Notes: generated by a model from the letters alone, not told the origin. Positions 10,915-22,996 are shown, counted from the first letter of the stretch. The stretch: DNA of 64,000 bases from Doris montereyensis (GCA_037039925.1 JAXRKP010000046.1:50001-114000), one strand, 5' to 3'. Program-made: numbers and translations.

Positions 10915-13900
10915 CTGAGAAAAAAAGAGACAAAGAAAAAAGGTCAAATATTTAAATCCCAGAGGTTCATACCTAGACTGCAATAACTTCCTGGGGTGAC
11001 TCTACTCAAAATTACACCATCATGTCACAGGCTTTCGCTCCCCTGTCAGTGCTGGTACCCATGTGCTAGTTTATTAGTTGATTTGATTAAATTTGATTTT
11101 ACGCATGTGCAAAAATAAGGAAATCTCTTGGTTTTGGTAGGGGTTTTAATTTTGCCTAGACTGCCTGGTAAACAGCAAAGGGATCTTTAACGTGCAGTGT
11201 TGTGAGCTGCGCAAAGGACCTCCTTTTTACCATCTGCCTTCAATGGGACGATCTATTTATCCACCTACCTAGCATAGGATAGGGCGTGGATTTTACTCCA
11301 AAACATTCAAGAAAAATGTTCAACCTGTCAGGCACTAACCCATGACCTTTTGATTGAGAGGACGACACCTTGCCTCTGGGCCACAGACCCCCAAGAAAAT
11401 TGATGGATGAAAAATAATGAATCCACACAACACTGCATATTTCATTAACTTTTAGCATCTAAGGATCAAATCCATAGATTAAAGCCCTCTTTGGCACATT
11501 CACTTTTTTTTTGGTCTGATTTCCAGATCTGACATTTTGGTCATAAAATTAAAGTGGACATGGCTCCTACAATATCTATAATCTAGTTGTATACCCATGA
11601 AGTTTGTAACCAGTGTGTCCAATTCCAGTCACTTAACAAAAATGGGTGACTGAGCAAAGTCTAAAGCAAATCTCTCTCTCTTTTTTTTTAATCAGTACAC
11701 ACAAAACAAAATTTGTGACAAAGAAACTATCCAGTTAACTTTTACTTTCATCAGTTGTTTTTTTTGTTGTCTACAACAATAAACAAAACATGTAAAAGGT
11801 AAATAAGGCTCATTTACTATGACTGATAATTTTCGGGGGAAATCCATATTTTCCTTTTCATTTTTCATGTTAACAGTATAGAATCTGAGACAGGTTTACT
11901 GTTCATCAAAGTTACGTCCCTTTGCTTAGGCACACAGACTAGAACTGTGAAGAGCCCTTAGGCAGGAAGGGTTAAATTAGTTCTTACCTCATATTTCTGT
12001 GGTGAATTCTTGCTGCCTTTAGGAGCATAATAAATGGTGGGGAACCTGCAAGAAGAAATAAAACAAAGCAAAATAAATATCTTTTGACAGGAATATACCA
12101 ACAAACAAAGCTAACCTAAACAAAGAAGATAAAAAAAACCTGACTGACAAACTCCAATAAACCCTAACCTTAGCACTACAGACAAAATAAAAACAACATT
12201 ATACTTTCATCCTAATCAACAGATCTACTGACTTTGGGAAGAACGAAATGAGACAAAACATAATGGGTCTGGGTTTTATTTTCATTATGCAACAATTACT
12301 TAAGAAAAAGACGAAGACACAAGAACATAAGTATTTTTTTAAGCCACAAAAAGTTGCCATCTTGTAGCAAAGTACAAGCAGCTACTCACCCTCGAACGTC
12401 ATATTGAGATGGCACATCATTAGCAGTTGCATCCATCTTTGCAATCGTGACACTAGTCTCATCTGACAGCTGCAAGCAGAGAAATGCGCAGAGAAAGTAA
12501 GTAAAACTGAAATGTGGTGCCAGCGTGAATACATCCTGCTGGAAGTGTCACAATAGACTAAACAGATTTGTGACCTTGAAGTCAAGGTGTCTTGGTTTGT
12601 TTTTGTTTTTCTATGCTCATTTAAGTGACATTGAGAATAACATTTAAAAGCATTTTCTCACTCCACTCATCAGTACACGACACCAGCTGCAGTTGACCAC
12701 TAAATGTTATAGAAAAGGCAATGTGTCTTTGAACCTTAAGGCTAAAGAGCAATTTAAATCTCTTCTTTATATACGAAAGCAAAAGAAATCTTGTATCATA
12801 AACACACACAGTAATAATAATGGATGAAATTTGGAGACGTAAAGGGATCTCATGACCCCTTTTCATCCAGCAGCAATTAAAGCAGAAACCCTCAAAATAA
12901 TATTTTCTTTAATTTACGACCATGTATATAACATATAAGTTATAAAAGTTGATCAAAAGTAGGATAATATACAAGTCAGAATGACCATCAAAATTTAACT
13001 GGTTTTCTAGTTTAAAATTATTATTTTTTCTTTTCTTTTTTTATTTGATTTTACCCACATTCACAAGTAACGTGATCTAGAGTTTTTGGTAGGATTTTTT
13101 ATTTGTTTGGTCCGGACATAATGTGCACAGTGTTATGATCTTCACATGGGAACTCCTTTTGTCGTCCATCTCCAATGGGACTAGGTAACCTGGACCAGGA
13201 AATGGGTGTTTTACTCGAAAATACTCAAGAAAGTCTTTCAAGACGTGAGATACGAACCCATTTTGTTTGAGAGATGGACACCTTGTCTCTGGACCACCGT
13301 GCGCCCCCCCCCCCCCCCCCCCTTTCCAGTTTATTTAACCTATTGAAATTCACCAAAACAACTCCTCCCGTTATGAAAAGCTCAACAATCAACCTAACCA
13401 CCTACCTTCTCGGCCAACTCGTCGTATTTTGGTGCTAAACTCTTGCAGTGTCCACACCATGGAGCGTAAAACTCAATAAGGACATCTCTCTCCTCATCAT
13501 TAACAATTTCATCAAAATTTTTGGCAACAACCACCTGAAAAAAGTGAAAAGTTTGTACATAAATATCTTTTATTGTCAAAACATAATAAAACGGAAAAAC
13601 CATCAGAGTTTTTTCATAGCATTCCGATGAATAAGATGACTTCAAAAACCCTTTCATGCTGATTTTCCACTCATGGCAAAAACATCTTGAAAAATCTGCT
13701 TTTTTTATTATTTAATAGATAGTAAAATAAACAACGCGTGAGAACATTATCAGGGTTTTTTAAAACAGAGAAAAACAACCTCAACGAGTCTAAACCTTCT
13801 CCATATATTGGTTTTTAACTTTAATTCATAACTACACATTTAACGTGAGCACTTTCCACAAGAGTGTCAAGATCAATTCTCTCGTTTCTAAGAGTTGCTC

Positions 13901-16900
13901 TGTTTGCAAATGCTGATAAAGAGGAGTGAAACAAAAATATGCATCACAAGACACAATCGTTAAATTAAAAGTGTATGTAAGAAAAAATCATGACAAAAAA
14001 TGTATACCTTTACTGGGTCATCATTTGGCTCTGGTACTGGCTCAGACTTGAGGTATGGTTCTACCTTGCCAGCCAGGACATCGCGTACAAATTGTTCAAA
14101 GGTATCCATACTAAAAAAGGCATAAGAAAATGAATCCATGAATATGTGCAAATTTGGACAAAAACAGACTTCAACAACAAATAAAGTTGTTAAATTGAAC
14201 ATCGACAGTGAAAGTCTCAAACCGTCTGTGGAAATCCAATTTTGATAAAATCAGAGAAAAAGATGCTGCGCATTTTTATCTATTTTCATAGACATACACG
14301 GTGTGCAAGTGTCAAAAACTAGACCCAATAGAAATACAAGGATTGCTCATGTCGATGGTGTTGGGCACAAACCAGCCACGTCCGAAATTTCCACTTTTAA
14401 GAAAAATAGTTATTCATCTTAACAGAAACTAAAACTACGCTGTGAAAAACTAGCGGAAGACATCTTATAGAAATGCTTCAAAACTGTATCTTATCAAACT
14501 GGCCAAGCTGAGCTTTCGTTTTCTATATCGGCACAAAACAGCCAGGTCAAGTTTTCAACTGAATGGGTCCTTCAGGGAACAAATGGCTGAGTGCTTAAAT
14601 TTCTTATGTCTCAAAACGGTTAAGTCCAAGAAGTTATAATAAATTAATTTCATGTAAAAGAAATAATTAGCCCATTGGAACAAACATCCCATCCATCTCA
14701 TGTGTGCAAATTGTTATGATTTAAAACAAATTTTAAGAGCATCATTCAGTTTTTGACTCTCCTGTAAAATTGGCGTTTTTCGACTTGGCCAGTGTGTGCC
14801 TGACACCATCGATATGGTTATTGTACAGGTTACTATTGGTTCTTGTGCCACAGAATTCTAACGAGACCAAGCATAGGGGCTTCCTAATATTAAAAATGTG
14901 AAGGAAAAAAGTTATTACTAATTTTAGACTTACACAGTTGGTTCCTTTCAATGTGTATGTTTTTAAGCATAGAACAAGAGATGTATGATAATGGCGATGA
15001 TAAAGTATTAGGAATATTGGAAATAACTACAGAATCAGAATGTGTAAACATCAAATGGTAGACATTTTGGCCCAATCAGTGGTGTTGTATGTTTGTAATC
15101 ATGACAATATTCGTTCAAGCCCCTACATCTTTTGTTTTTAATCTTTTTCTTATACTAATGTCTGGCATACAAGTGTGACTAGGAGGATCCAAGACACCTT
15201 AGCTAAATTAAAAGATTCACTTGTGACTTTTTTTTTTTAATACATAAAAAGGTTATGTTTGATAAAAGATTTCGTGGCTTTGTAGTCTGACAGTAATAAC
15301 TGTCAATTCTCACCTGAATTCTTCTGTCATTTGATATTTCTTGTTGGATTTATCAAATGCACACACAATAGGTTTGTCAGTGTTTTTGTCTTGAAGTCCA
15401 CATTCCCCAAGTTCTCTTTCCATCTCCCGAGACCGCTGATACCAAAATGAACAGTTTCACCTTCACCTCGGAGTTTCTTGCCTACCTTCATCACTCTAAA
15501 ATTTAAAACAGAAAGTAAAAGCAGAAAAGAAAATAATATTAAAGAAAAGTGAATACATGTTACCAATTTTCAACATTTACAGATTGCCTTTTGTTTGAAA
15601 TAAAAGATGATACTGAAGCATTAAAAAAACAAAGGTAAAGGGCATGCTTCAATGGTCCTTTAGTTAAACACTAGCCAAGCCATGCTCAGGTAGTTTGGCC
15701 AATTAACACATTCTTAATACATATAAGTATTCCAAACTGCTTTGGCAAAAACTATCGGTGCAAAACGGTAGCAAGTATTCAAGTAAAACTAATATCAAAT
15801 GTTCTTTGCAAACTAAAGGAGATTATCTTTGATGAGACCTTCAGATTTCCATGTTTAGTGGCAATGCCAGAAATTTCAATGTCTTTTAAAAGAACATTCT
15901 GAATGATTCAAAATTTTGAAATGATGAACACTTTGACAAAGATGATATTCATAGAAGGATAACGCAATCAAAGAGAAGAAAATACCCTAACAAATAAGAA
16001 CTCTTACCTGTTTCTCCAGTAATTTGTGCCTTTGGGATTACGTTCATAATCAACATTGAAGTAGGCTACAAAAGTTGGTTTACCGAAGTTAGCTGCATTG
16101 CTCATTGTTCGCTCAGCACATAATCCAAGGCTGTATCAAATGAATGAAGAATTAAGTGGATATGAAATGAAAGTTGCAGCAAAAGGCCAGTTTAACACAT
16201 TTTTAACACAAATGTTATCAAACTCACTTGCGACGTTCCACATCCCCTTAAAATTCACTAATTCATCACCCTAGTTTACAGCTTTTCTTTGTCCATGAGT
16301 TCAAATAATTAGAAATTTCCCTTTATTACGTTTTGAACGTTCTAAAACAGCACAGAATATGAAAAACACACTAATTCAAGTGCTGTACATAAGATGAATT
16401 TTATTGTCTGCAAAAAAAAATGAAGACATGTAAAATTCCCAAAACTTTTTGTTTTGCTCAGCAAAAAAAAATCAATTATTCGGTCCGCTGTGGACATTTG
16501 ATTGAAGCAAATGTGCAAAGTTTCATAGAAATTTACTAAAAAATGAGGGACAAGTTTCCCGACCAAAAATTGTCAAAAATCAAAGATGGTTGAAGCATTC
16601 AACAACATGTCATGACATATTTCAACTCTGGACAACATACCCATTATACCTATACATATAATATAAGGCATCTGCCTTATAAAAAAAAAGGTAGTAAAGT
16701 TATTTTTAGGTGCTACAGGTTTTTAATTTATGATATATCAGATTCAAAGTTTTAAATGAGTTACGGTAATCTGTAAAATTGATACAATATTGATAATGAG
16801 CTACAGGAAGAGGTATTGATTAAAAAAAGAAGTAGCTATTAGACACTAGTGACTTTAAAGAATGTTTAAGTACATTATGAAAATATTACAATTTCACATT

Positions 16901-19900
16901 TACTGGAAAGCAAATTTTCAATCAATTTCAATAAATGTATTCTACATTAAAAAAGATATAAGTGAAAATATATCCATAGCTCAAAAGTCTTACGATTACT
17001 ACCTTATTCCAAATAAAAAGATCACTTACGACTCAGTTTCAAGGAAAGTCTTCAATTTGGTAGAGCCTGATTCGGGAAACGAACTTCTGCATCTTCAAAG
17101 CGATTCTGCAAAATTTTTGGTCGGAACAAAACAACACCACTGGGGAAAGGAAAGTCAATTTCTAAAGCAAAGTCTTTGCACACATCATCAGAATTTTTTT
17201 CTTTCTTTTTTGGGTAAGGCAAGCTCAGCAAACAACTCTACAATACACATCTTCCTCTTCAACAGCAACATACAGCTCAACCTGCCCTTATGACCACCGG
17301 CAATCGAATCCCTTGCTTGTTTTTCTACATTTTGTCTGTCTCCATGGCGACCACCTAATTTGACCGACCAATCACCATCATAACCTGTATATAACAACCA
17401 TTAGGTATAGTCCTATATTATTGGCTCTACTCACTTCATTGTTTGATTGACGCTGGTGCTGTTGGGTCATAACCAATCATTACCATTAGCAGGCAAGTCA
17501 GTGTCTTGAGACAATTAAAGCCTAGACCGTCGGTCATCAAAGCAAGACTATCAGAAGGATGTTCTAAACTTTACACCTCATCACTGTGCCTAGCCATCTA
17601 GATACTTTTATGCAAATATATGCCAGACAAATGGATTGTGTTGCCTTTTGTGAACAAAATGGTCCGTACTACTTTTTTTGCAATACTATGATGCCTACCG
17701 TTGACTAGGCGGCTTATGAAGCCTTCTAATTTTTTAATGAGGCTAAAATTATCCATTGGTGGTCGTCTTAGTTATGGACAGGTTGGACTCTACATTGATC
17801 TCCGCCTTAAAGTAACATATTTTTTACTATTGAATCATCAAGTCTAAGAGGTAGCCTCGAAAACTTTCAGTCCGACTCAATAATAATGTACATTTCACAC
17901 TCACTGACAGCTTTTCCGTTCGCCTATTATGCTCTGCTATACTCAATGCGATAAAACAAAAATTTTAATCTAGATCAGCAATGCCGAGTTTCTCTCTATC
18001 TGGAACATGCCATTGTAAGCCTAGAATATACTAGAATCTCTGCTAGCTGCTCCTAGCCAATGTTAGACTCTTTGATACTGACACCAGACACTGAACTGTA
18101 GGCCTAAAAGTCTGACCGATAAACATTATGTGATGAATACCTAGGCTACATGTATTCAGTATTCGCCTAAGAGAACTTCCAGCTTAGAAGACGTATTTTG
18201 TTGTCCAAACCAGTACAGGCCTCTTAGGTGGAGACCACTGTATAATATAATACATCTACTGCTGAATCTTTGTTTGTAATGTAATAATAATGTACGGAAA
18301 GTGACATTTATGCCAATTCTACAAAATTTGAATATTCACATCAAAAGATTGCTTAGGGAAGCTATCAGTTCCGAAAATCTCTTGACATCCTTTTCGTGCC
18401 AGACATGACAATTTCTTTGACACCTATATACTGTTTACATTTTTTAGGGCATATCTGAAAATGAGGCGCAAGCTTACATATCACTTAGCATACTAACCCT
18501 TCAAATATCAAAATGCAAAGAAAGGAGAACCATCACAACTTCTTTACTATGCAGCAATATTAAACATAAATGGTTTAAATGGAGAAATGCTGTGAATCAT
18601 CATGACACTGACACATTAAAAAATTCTGATCACTGCCATTAAAATTTATTCAAAGTAACGTTTCACTACACTTACTCTTCTGTCTGTTTCAAAGATTTTT
18701 TGACATCATCACTGAAAGTGTAAGCAAATCGCAAGCTTTCAAGTTGGTCAGCCACCTTCATAAAAGCTTTGTACTCATTGTTACTTTCAGAATCATAAAA
18801 ACCTGAAAGCATTGATTGAAAGAAATGAAATTATAACCTTGAAGATCAAAAACATTTACCTTCATATAAAATATTGACATTGTAGTACGACAAATTCATG
18901 TATGATTATGAGTGACATAATCAAAACGATTTTTCTCTGGAGGATTTTCAAGGTTTCATGAGGCCATTCCATTAAAAATTTAACTCATAGGTTACCCAAG
19001 GTCCAACACAAGATTATGGTGTGGGTACCTAAAAAGTAGGATGGTTTAAAAAGTCGGAACTTTTTTATTTTTTATCATTTTCTCTTCTTTAACACAGTGT
19101 TCATAAGAAATCAAACTTATATTGGCACAAATAAAAATTGACTATGTGTCGTTAGTTTGTCTGAGTGGGGATGAGTGAAAGGATGAAATTGAGAAGCTAA
19201 AATCTTTTTTTGGGTGGAGACTCCATTCACACAATACACTACTTCCATCAGTAAATAAATGAAAACAATGAGCCGGTAAACTGGTCAAAAACAGTGCAGT
19301 CTATGCTGTTTCTGACTTGTACTATATCTACTTGTAGTACTAGTGGTAGTAGTTGCTTTGTTTGTTGGCAAAGAAAATGGGTTTAGTCGAATACTGCCAG
19401 CGTAAAAAATCTTTAAAAATCAACCGTTCCCGCTATAGAGCTCATTCCAGTATGAATCGGAAGTAGAATAATAAGCATAGAAGATGCTCCTTACTGTAAT
19501 CATTATCGCGATATTTCTATAGTTATAATCCGGCAACGCTGTGATCACACATGTGCGACAATTTTACTATGGCGTAAGTGTAGCGTGATCGCACCTGTGC
19601 GGCAATGGTAGTCTATGAGAGTTAAGGAGCCATATATGTAGAAAGCTTTTAATGAAAACAATAGTACTGATATTTTTTTTTTTTTTTTTAAGTAAACCCT
19701 GTCCACCATGTCGGTGATCTCCTGTCCACCATGGCAGTAATTTCAGGGTTTACTGTTATATCATACATAAAATGACTTCATACAGCAAAAGTAATTCAAT
19801 CAAATCATTCACCAGCACTAGTACGCTCATGGCAAAACAAGGTATTCAACCATGAACCCTCCGACTTTTATATCACAAAAAAAATTCTAACTGGTCTCAA

Positions 19901-22790
19901 AATCGTTTACTCCGTGATCATTCAAAATTTCTCTTTCAATACCTGTGTTGCGGTGAATTTAAGCTCCACACAGACTTACGTCAAACATCATGGATACCAC
20001 TCTGCTTAAAAACAACAACTGCTTGACAACATTTCACAACAACACCCACCGATTACACCAACAGTCTCCTTGCTCAAGAAAGCAGTTGCCATTTCCACAC
20101 TGGTCAGTTCCTTGGCAGTAGGTCCACTTTCCCTGATCATCGTTTTCACGATACCATCTGCAAGAAACAGAAAAGATTAAGTGAAGATAGAATAATCTAT
20201 ATCCGAAGAAAAAAATTCAGCATAGTGACAATTAAATCAACCCCAAAAGAATTGAAACCTTGAAATGTTGGAAATCAAAGGGCTGTAAATCAGGCTTCTA
20301 GGTAATAATAATAATAAATTTTCTTGATTCAAATAAGGAAATAACATTCCTCCGACTCACATTAAAATGCAGTTTTGGTTTTTTTAATCAATATATTTCT
20401 TGTCACCTTTTTCTCTCGGTCCATTGTATTCTTTGGAAAACTCTCCACCTTTGAAGATTTTCAGAGTTGGGTACCCACTGACACCAAACTTGGAGCATGT
20501 ATTTGTCTCCACAGTACAGTCAACCTGTGACATGAGACAAAAAAGTTTCTATCTTTAACAAAATTAAATCATCCTCTTTTCCGTTTTATATCTAATCAAC
20601 GAAAGACAAGAATTCTATATAGGCATACTTTGTTGTACAAAGGCTCAACTGACAACATGATGTTATGGACTTGACTGTCACAAAAGACATGTCCATGACA
20701 TACAAGTGTCTGTAGGCAGCAATAATGATGACAAAAATGTGTGCACAGCTTAAGATCAAATCTGTTAAAAAATAGCAAAGCCTTTTGAACTGAAGTTGGC
20801 CATATTTTCACAATGATAATCCAAAATGACCACGTTTCCACAGTAACCATATGATAAATCATGTTTCCTTTTCCCCCAGCTTATTTAGACATGCTGAGCT
20901 CACTGGTGATGCTTAAAATTGTCTATTTCAGGACCTGCACTCCCCTTAAAGACATTTCAACAAAACAAAATATTTCGAAACATGTCATAATAATGATGAT
21001 CAAAAGAACAAAATGGAAAAATTGTAACTAAAAGACAAACCTTTGCTAGAAGCACTGGGTTTTCAGCCTTTTTCAATTCGCCTGCGGCCTTTTCATATTC
21101 AGGGGCCAATCTTTTACAATGTCCACACCTTCAATAAAAAAAAAAAGTTAAAAGAAGTTCAAAACACAGTAAGAAATATAAATAATATTGACATAGATAT
21201 CTTACAAGTATGTGTGCAACTCAAAAAAAAAGAAGAAATGAATACTTCAATTTTTTTATAAGTCCATGACATATATGTTAGCCTACATTTTCTTAAAACT
21301 TCCATTCAAGTTAAATACAATAGTAATTTAGCCTGCTGCCTATTACTATCGAACGTAGAAACATGGAAACGGAAATTAAATTCACTCCTTTACGACAATT
21401 TCCTTCCAACAAAAACACAAACACACTCACTCTTACACACAATCTCAAGAGAGAAAGAAGTTTAGAAATGTGGACATGCAATCTTTATGTTAAATGAGCA
21501 AGACAAAAATAAACAAAAAATGAAGGCAAAACAAAAATATCACCCCACCAAAACAAAAACAAAAAAATGAATTGTGTCCATTAGCATGACCTCAGGGAAT
21601 GAGGGGGAAAGATGACATATAAAGAATTAGAGAGATAAAGAAAGGAGAGTCACTGTAATTAAGAGTCTAGAATGGAGCCTGTCTGAAACGTAAAAATATA
21701 ACCGCTCCCTTTTGATTCCGTTATAGACAGGTTTGACAGTACATGAAAACAAAAACATCTTGACATACTATATCTAAATTTAATTACATGTAGAGCTACG
21801 CTGTTCCTAGTAAAAAAGATGGATCGAGTAGAGTGACATCATCATTGATCACATCAGCCTAACATAACGTTATCTAATCGCACATTGCATTACCAACCAA
21901 AATATCTATAATATATATTATTCGAAGTAGATAGATCTAGAATCTAGATCTCAATTTTACATGATGCACCGCAAAATTGAAACATGGAAGCCAGCTTCAA
22001 TGTCTCGCATAGCAGCTAGCATAGCTCAAATACATCTGACATATAATAGGCCCTAAATTTAGTTTAGATTTAGATCTAGAGGTATACATTTACGTTACTG
22101 AACAAAAGAGCCTAAATTTTAAAATGAGGGCTAGCTGACAAGTAGTAACTAAGTAAGGCCCTCCACTTGCAATGATGGGAAGCTGGAGATCAAGTTCAAC
22201 TCCCAGGACCAGGGCTTTGGACTGGGTTTTCTTTATTTTTGTAAAGAAGTTAGTTTTCAAATGATATTATGCCATCCAAGTTTAGCAAAATATAATTATA
22301 ATTTAATCTTTAAATCTATAACAAAGTAAAGGTTTCAACGATAAAAGTACAGGAGGAATCCAATACAAATGTAATGGTGATACTCTAGATCTAGAATCTA
22401 GATCTTAGGTCTCCAGAAATCTAGAGAGGATCTTACGTCGAATCTAGAGAATCTATAGATCTAATCTATTATTTTATTCAATCCCAGACGCAATAAAGAT
22501 TTCAACACAACGCAAACATCGCAGCTAGATCTAGATCTAGCTAGTACAATAAGTAGATTTAGATCTAGATATAGGCTATAGGCATTTTGTATAATAATGT
22601 CTGCATAAAAATGAAGGATTTTTGTTGTTTTTTTCTTTCAACTTACCATGGGGCATAAAAATTCCACTAAGGCAACAGAATGCTTTGCAATTTCCGTTGC
22701 AAAAGTGTCATCGGTCAATACCAGAACATCATCTGCAAAAACCAGACAAACAGCTGCCGACAAGGTGGCTGCAACAAACAGAAAGTTCAT
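10795..22790 (-). CDS. PDIA3: Protein disulfide isomerase PDIA3/ERp57-like, 13 exons, frame broken as printed
   Basis: ER-lumen thiol-disulfide oxidoreductase; family members form and rearrange disulfides in glycoproteins with calnexin/calreticulin. Thirteen coding exons with GT-AG borders total about 503 residues once four single-base indels are allowed for, close to vertebrate PDIA3 (about 505). Order: signal peptide ([10 protein letters not shown]...VFA), thioredoxin domain a with CGHC (exons 1-3), domains b and b' (exons 4-9), domain a' with a second CGHC (exon 10), a lysine-rich tail and C-terminal KVEL, a KDEL-type retrieval signal. The [11 protein letters not shown] and [14 protein letters not shown] motifs are typical. 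Exons 1, 6 and 8 contain +1, +1/-1 and -1 shifts. All splice sites look intact and the codons on either side are conserved, so base-calling or assembly error is likelier than a processed pseudogene; an unprocessed recent pseudogene is not excluded. The start at 22790 is chosen because the signal peptide begins there; an in-frame ATG lies 30 nt upstream. Confidence 0.93.
11140..11398 (-). mobile_element. SINE copy, family 1, in PDIA3 intron 12
   Basis: Reverse-complement copy of the tRNA-derived SINE at 56936-57235: head near 11395 (GGCCCAGAGGCAAGGTG), GTCATGGGTTAGTGCC, CCCATTGAAGGCAG, CACGTTAAAGATCCC, and TGTTTACCAGGCAGTC. It lies wholly within the intron in the same orientation as the gene. 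Confidence 0.7.
11988..12045 (-). CDS. PDIA3: PDIA3-like exon 12
   Basis: 58 nt encoding [19 protein letters not shown], the conserved cis-proline strand region of domain a'. It joins exon 11 with a split glycine codon (GG/G). Borders are TTGCAG and GTAAGA. Confidence 0.92.
12390..12469 (-). CDS. PDIA3: PDIA3-like exon 11
   Basis: 80 nt encoding [20 protein letters not shown] followed by SQYDVRG, the [10 protein letters not shown] signature of PDI domain a'. Borders are TTGCAG and GTGAGT. Confidence 0.93.
13060..13320 (-). mobile_element. SINE copy, family 1, in PDIA3 intron 10
   Basis: Diverged reverse-complement SINE: head near 13300 with GTCCAGAGACAAGGTG, then CCCATTGGAGATGGACGAC, AAAGGAGTTCCCATG and AAATCCTACCAAAA. 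It ends at its head side in a C-homopolymer of about 18 bases (13304-13321), an assembly-sensitive run. Confidence 0.6.
13406..13534 (-). CDS. PDIA3: PDIA3-like exon 10 (second CGHC active site)
   Basis: 129 nt, phase 0 at both ends, encoding [18 protein letters not shown] and [23 protein letters not shown] is the catalytic redox motif of domain a'. The frame is intact. Borders are TTTCAG and GTAGGT. Confidence 0.96.
14008..14110 (-). CDS. PDIA3: PDIA3-like exon 9
   Basis: 103 nt encoding [20 protein letters not shown] and [14 protein letters not shown], the end of domain b' and linker to a'; KSEPxPExNDxPVK is diagnostic of PDIA3-type isomerases. Borders are TTTTAG and GTATAC. Confidence 0.95.
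15314..15495 (-). CDS. PDIA3: PDIA3-like exon 8, one base short
   Basis: 182 nt where a multiple of three (183) is needed for the neighbouring phases. The first part reads [18 protein letters not shown]; the second reads in another frame as [20 protein letters not shown], then [18 protein letters not shown]. Frame changes near 15433-15425 (within AGCGGTCTCGGGAG). A single missing base there would restore the b' domain reading. Confidence 0.9.
16008..16130 (-). CDS. PDIA3: PDIA3-like exon 7
   Basis: 123 nt encoding [20 protein letters not shown] followed by [20 protein letters not shown], the b' region that in ERp57 binds the calnexin/calreticulin P-domain (YFNVDYxxNxKGxNYWRN). The frame is intact; borders are ATACAG and GTAAGA. 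Confidence 0.94.
17030..17161 (-). CDS. PDIA3: PDIA3-like exon 6 with compensating +1 and -1 shifts
   Basis: 132 nt, a net length that fits the flanking exon phases. The first two-thirds ([29 protein letters not shown]) read one base out of register with both the junction to exon 5 and the last third ([15 protein letters not shown]). One A too many at the start (AAATTG) and one base too few near TTTCCCGAATC would explain it. Read literally the junction gives a stop (TGA) two codons in. Confidence 0.9.
18676..18802 (-). CDS. PDIA3: PDIA3-like exon 5
   Basis: 127 nt encoding [20 protein letters not shown] and [19 protein letters not shown], in domain b. The frame is intact; borders are TTTCAG and GTAAGT. 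The glycine codon is split with exon 4. Confidence 0.93.
19680..19765 (-). mobile_element. Dispersed-element 3' end, partly duplicated, in intron 4
   Basis: Contains the signature CCCTGTCCACCATGTCGGTG and a second CCTGTCCACCATGGCAG followed by TTTCAGGGTTTACTG, so the 3' end of the element occurs twice in tandem. A T/A homopolymer (19672-19691) precedes it. Confidence 0.6.
20050..20157 (-). CDS. PDIA3: PDIA3-like exon 4
   Basis: 108 nt encoding [20 protein letters not shown] and [16 protein letters not shown], linking domain a to b. The frame is intact; borders are TTGCAG and GTGGGT. Confidence 0.93.
20407..20524 (-). CDS. PDIA3: PDIA3-like exon 3
   Basis: 118 nt encoding [20 protein letters not shown] then [19 protein letters not shown]. 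It includes the conserved cis-proline GYPTL of domain a. Borders are TCACAG and GTGACA. Confidence 0.95.
21041..21128 (-). CDS. PDIA3: PDIA3-like exon 2 (first CGHC active site)
   Basis: 88 nt encoding [20 protein letters not shown] and AENPVLLAK, preceded by one base completing the tryptophan codon of APW. Borders are TTGAAG and GTTTGT. CGHC is the catalytic redox pair of domain a. Confidence 0.95.
22380..22580. repeat. TCTAGA/AGATCT-rich low-complexity stretch in intron 1
   Basis: Clusters of CTAGATCTAGAATCTAGATC and similar permutations of a TAGATC hexamer. Related clusters occur at about 21930-21950, 22065-22080 and 28995-29015. Confidence 0.7.
22647..22790 (-). CDS. PDIA3: PDIA3-like exon 1 (signal peptide), one extra T
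   Basis: 144 nt encoding [19 protein letters not shown], a hydrophobic signal peptide, then [20 protein letters not shown] and ALVEF. The next codons should read YAPW into exon 2's CGHC, but a run of five T (four expected) at about 22656-22660 shifts the frame by one just before the GTAAGT donor. The donor and the phase of exon 2 fit if one T is removed. Confidence 0.93.
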
Positions 22791-22926
22791 GATTATTTCG
22801 TTCAATGCCGGTCTCCCCAATCGTGCTCAGACCACTGTTCTCGGAGTCCTCATATGACACAGACAGAAGTTGTTACATAGGCTAGGCTTTGACTACGTAC
22901 GATGTCTAGCCTACACACTCCAACTA

Positions 22927-22937
22927 CCAATCACGTG
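22927..22937. promoter_or_regulatory. CCAAT box with adjacent CACGTG
   Basis: CCAATCACGTG, about 140 bp upstream of the PDI start. The CACGTGG half carries the ACGTG core bound by XBP1-type bZIP factors, next to an NF-Y CCAAT box. The spacing is not a canonical ERSE, so function is inference. Confidence 0.5.
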
Positions 22938-22962
22938 GAGGCAACTGTGTTGTCCACATTTC

Positions 22963-22973
22963 ATTGGTCCACG
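22963..22973. promoter_or_regulatory. ERSE-II (ER stress response element) match
   Basis: ATTGGTCCACG is a perfect match to the ERSE-II consensus ATTGG-N-CCACG, which is bound by NF-Y with ATF6 or XBP1 in the unfolded protein response. It lies about 173 bp upstream of the PDI start codon, a normal promoter distance, and the gene encodes an ER folding enzyme. The match is seen directly; regulation is inference. Confidence 0.7.
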
Positions 22974-22988
22974 AGGCGTCTTCTTGAT

Positions 22989-22996
22989 CACTTCCG
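22989..22996 (-). promoter_or_regulatory. ETS-type site in the PDIA3 upstream flank
   Basis: CGGAAGTG on the gene strand, the common ETS/GABP core, about 200 bp upstream of the PDI start. A short motif found by eye; weak evidence alone, though it clusters with the two CCAAT-type sites. Confidence 0.4.

Noticed and set aside
16862..17293. 143-codon plus-strand ORF
   Set aside because: It is the antisense of PDIA3 exon 6 and intron sequence, with no domain of its own.
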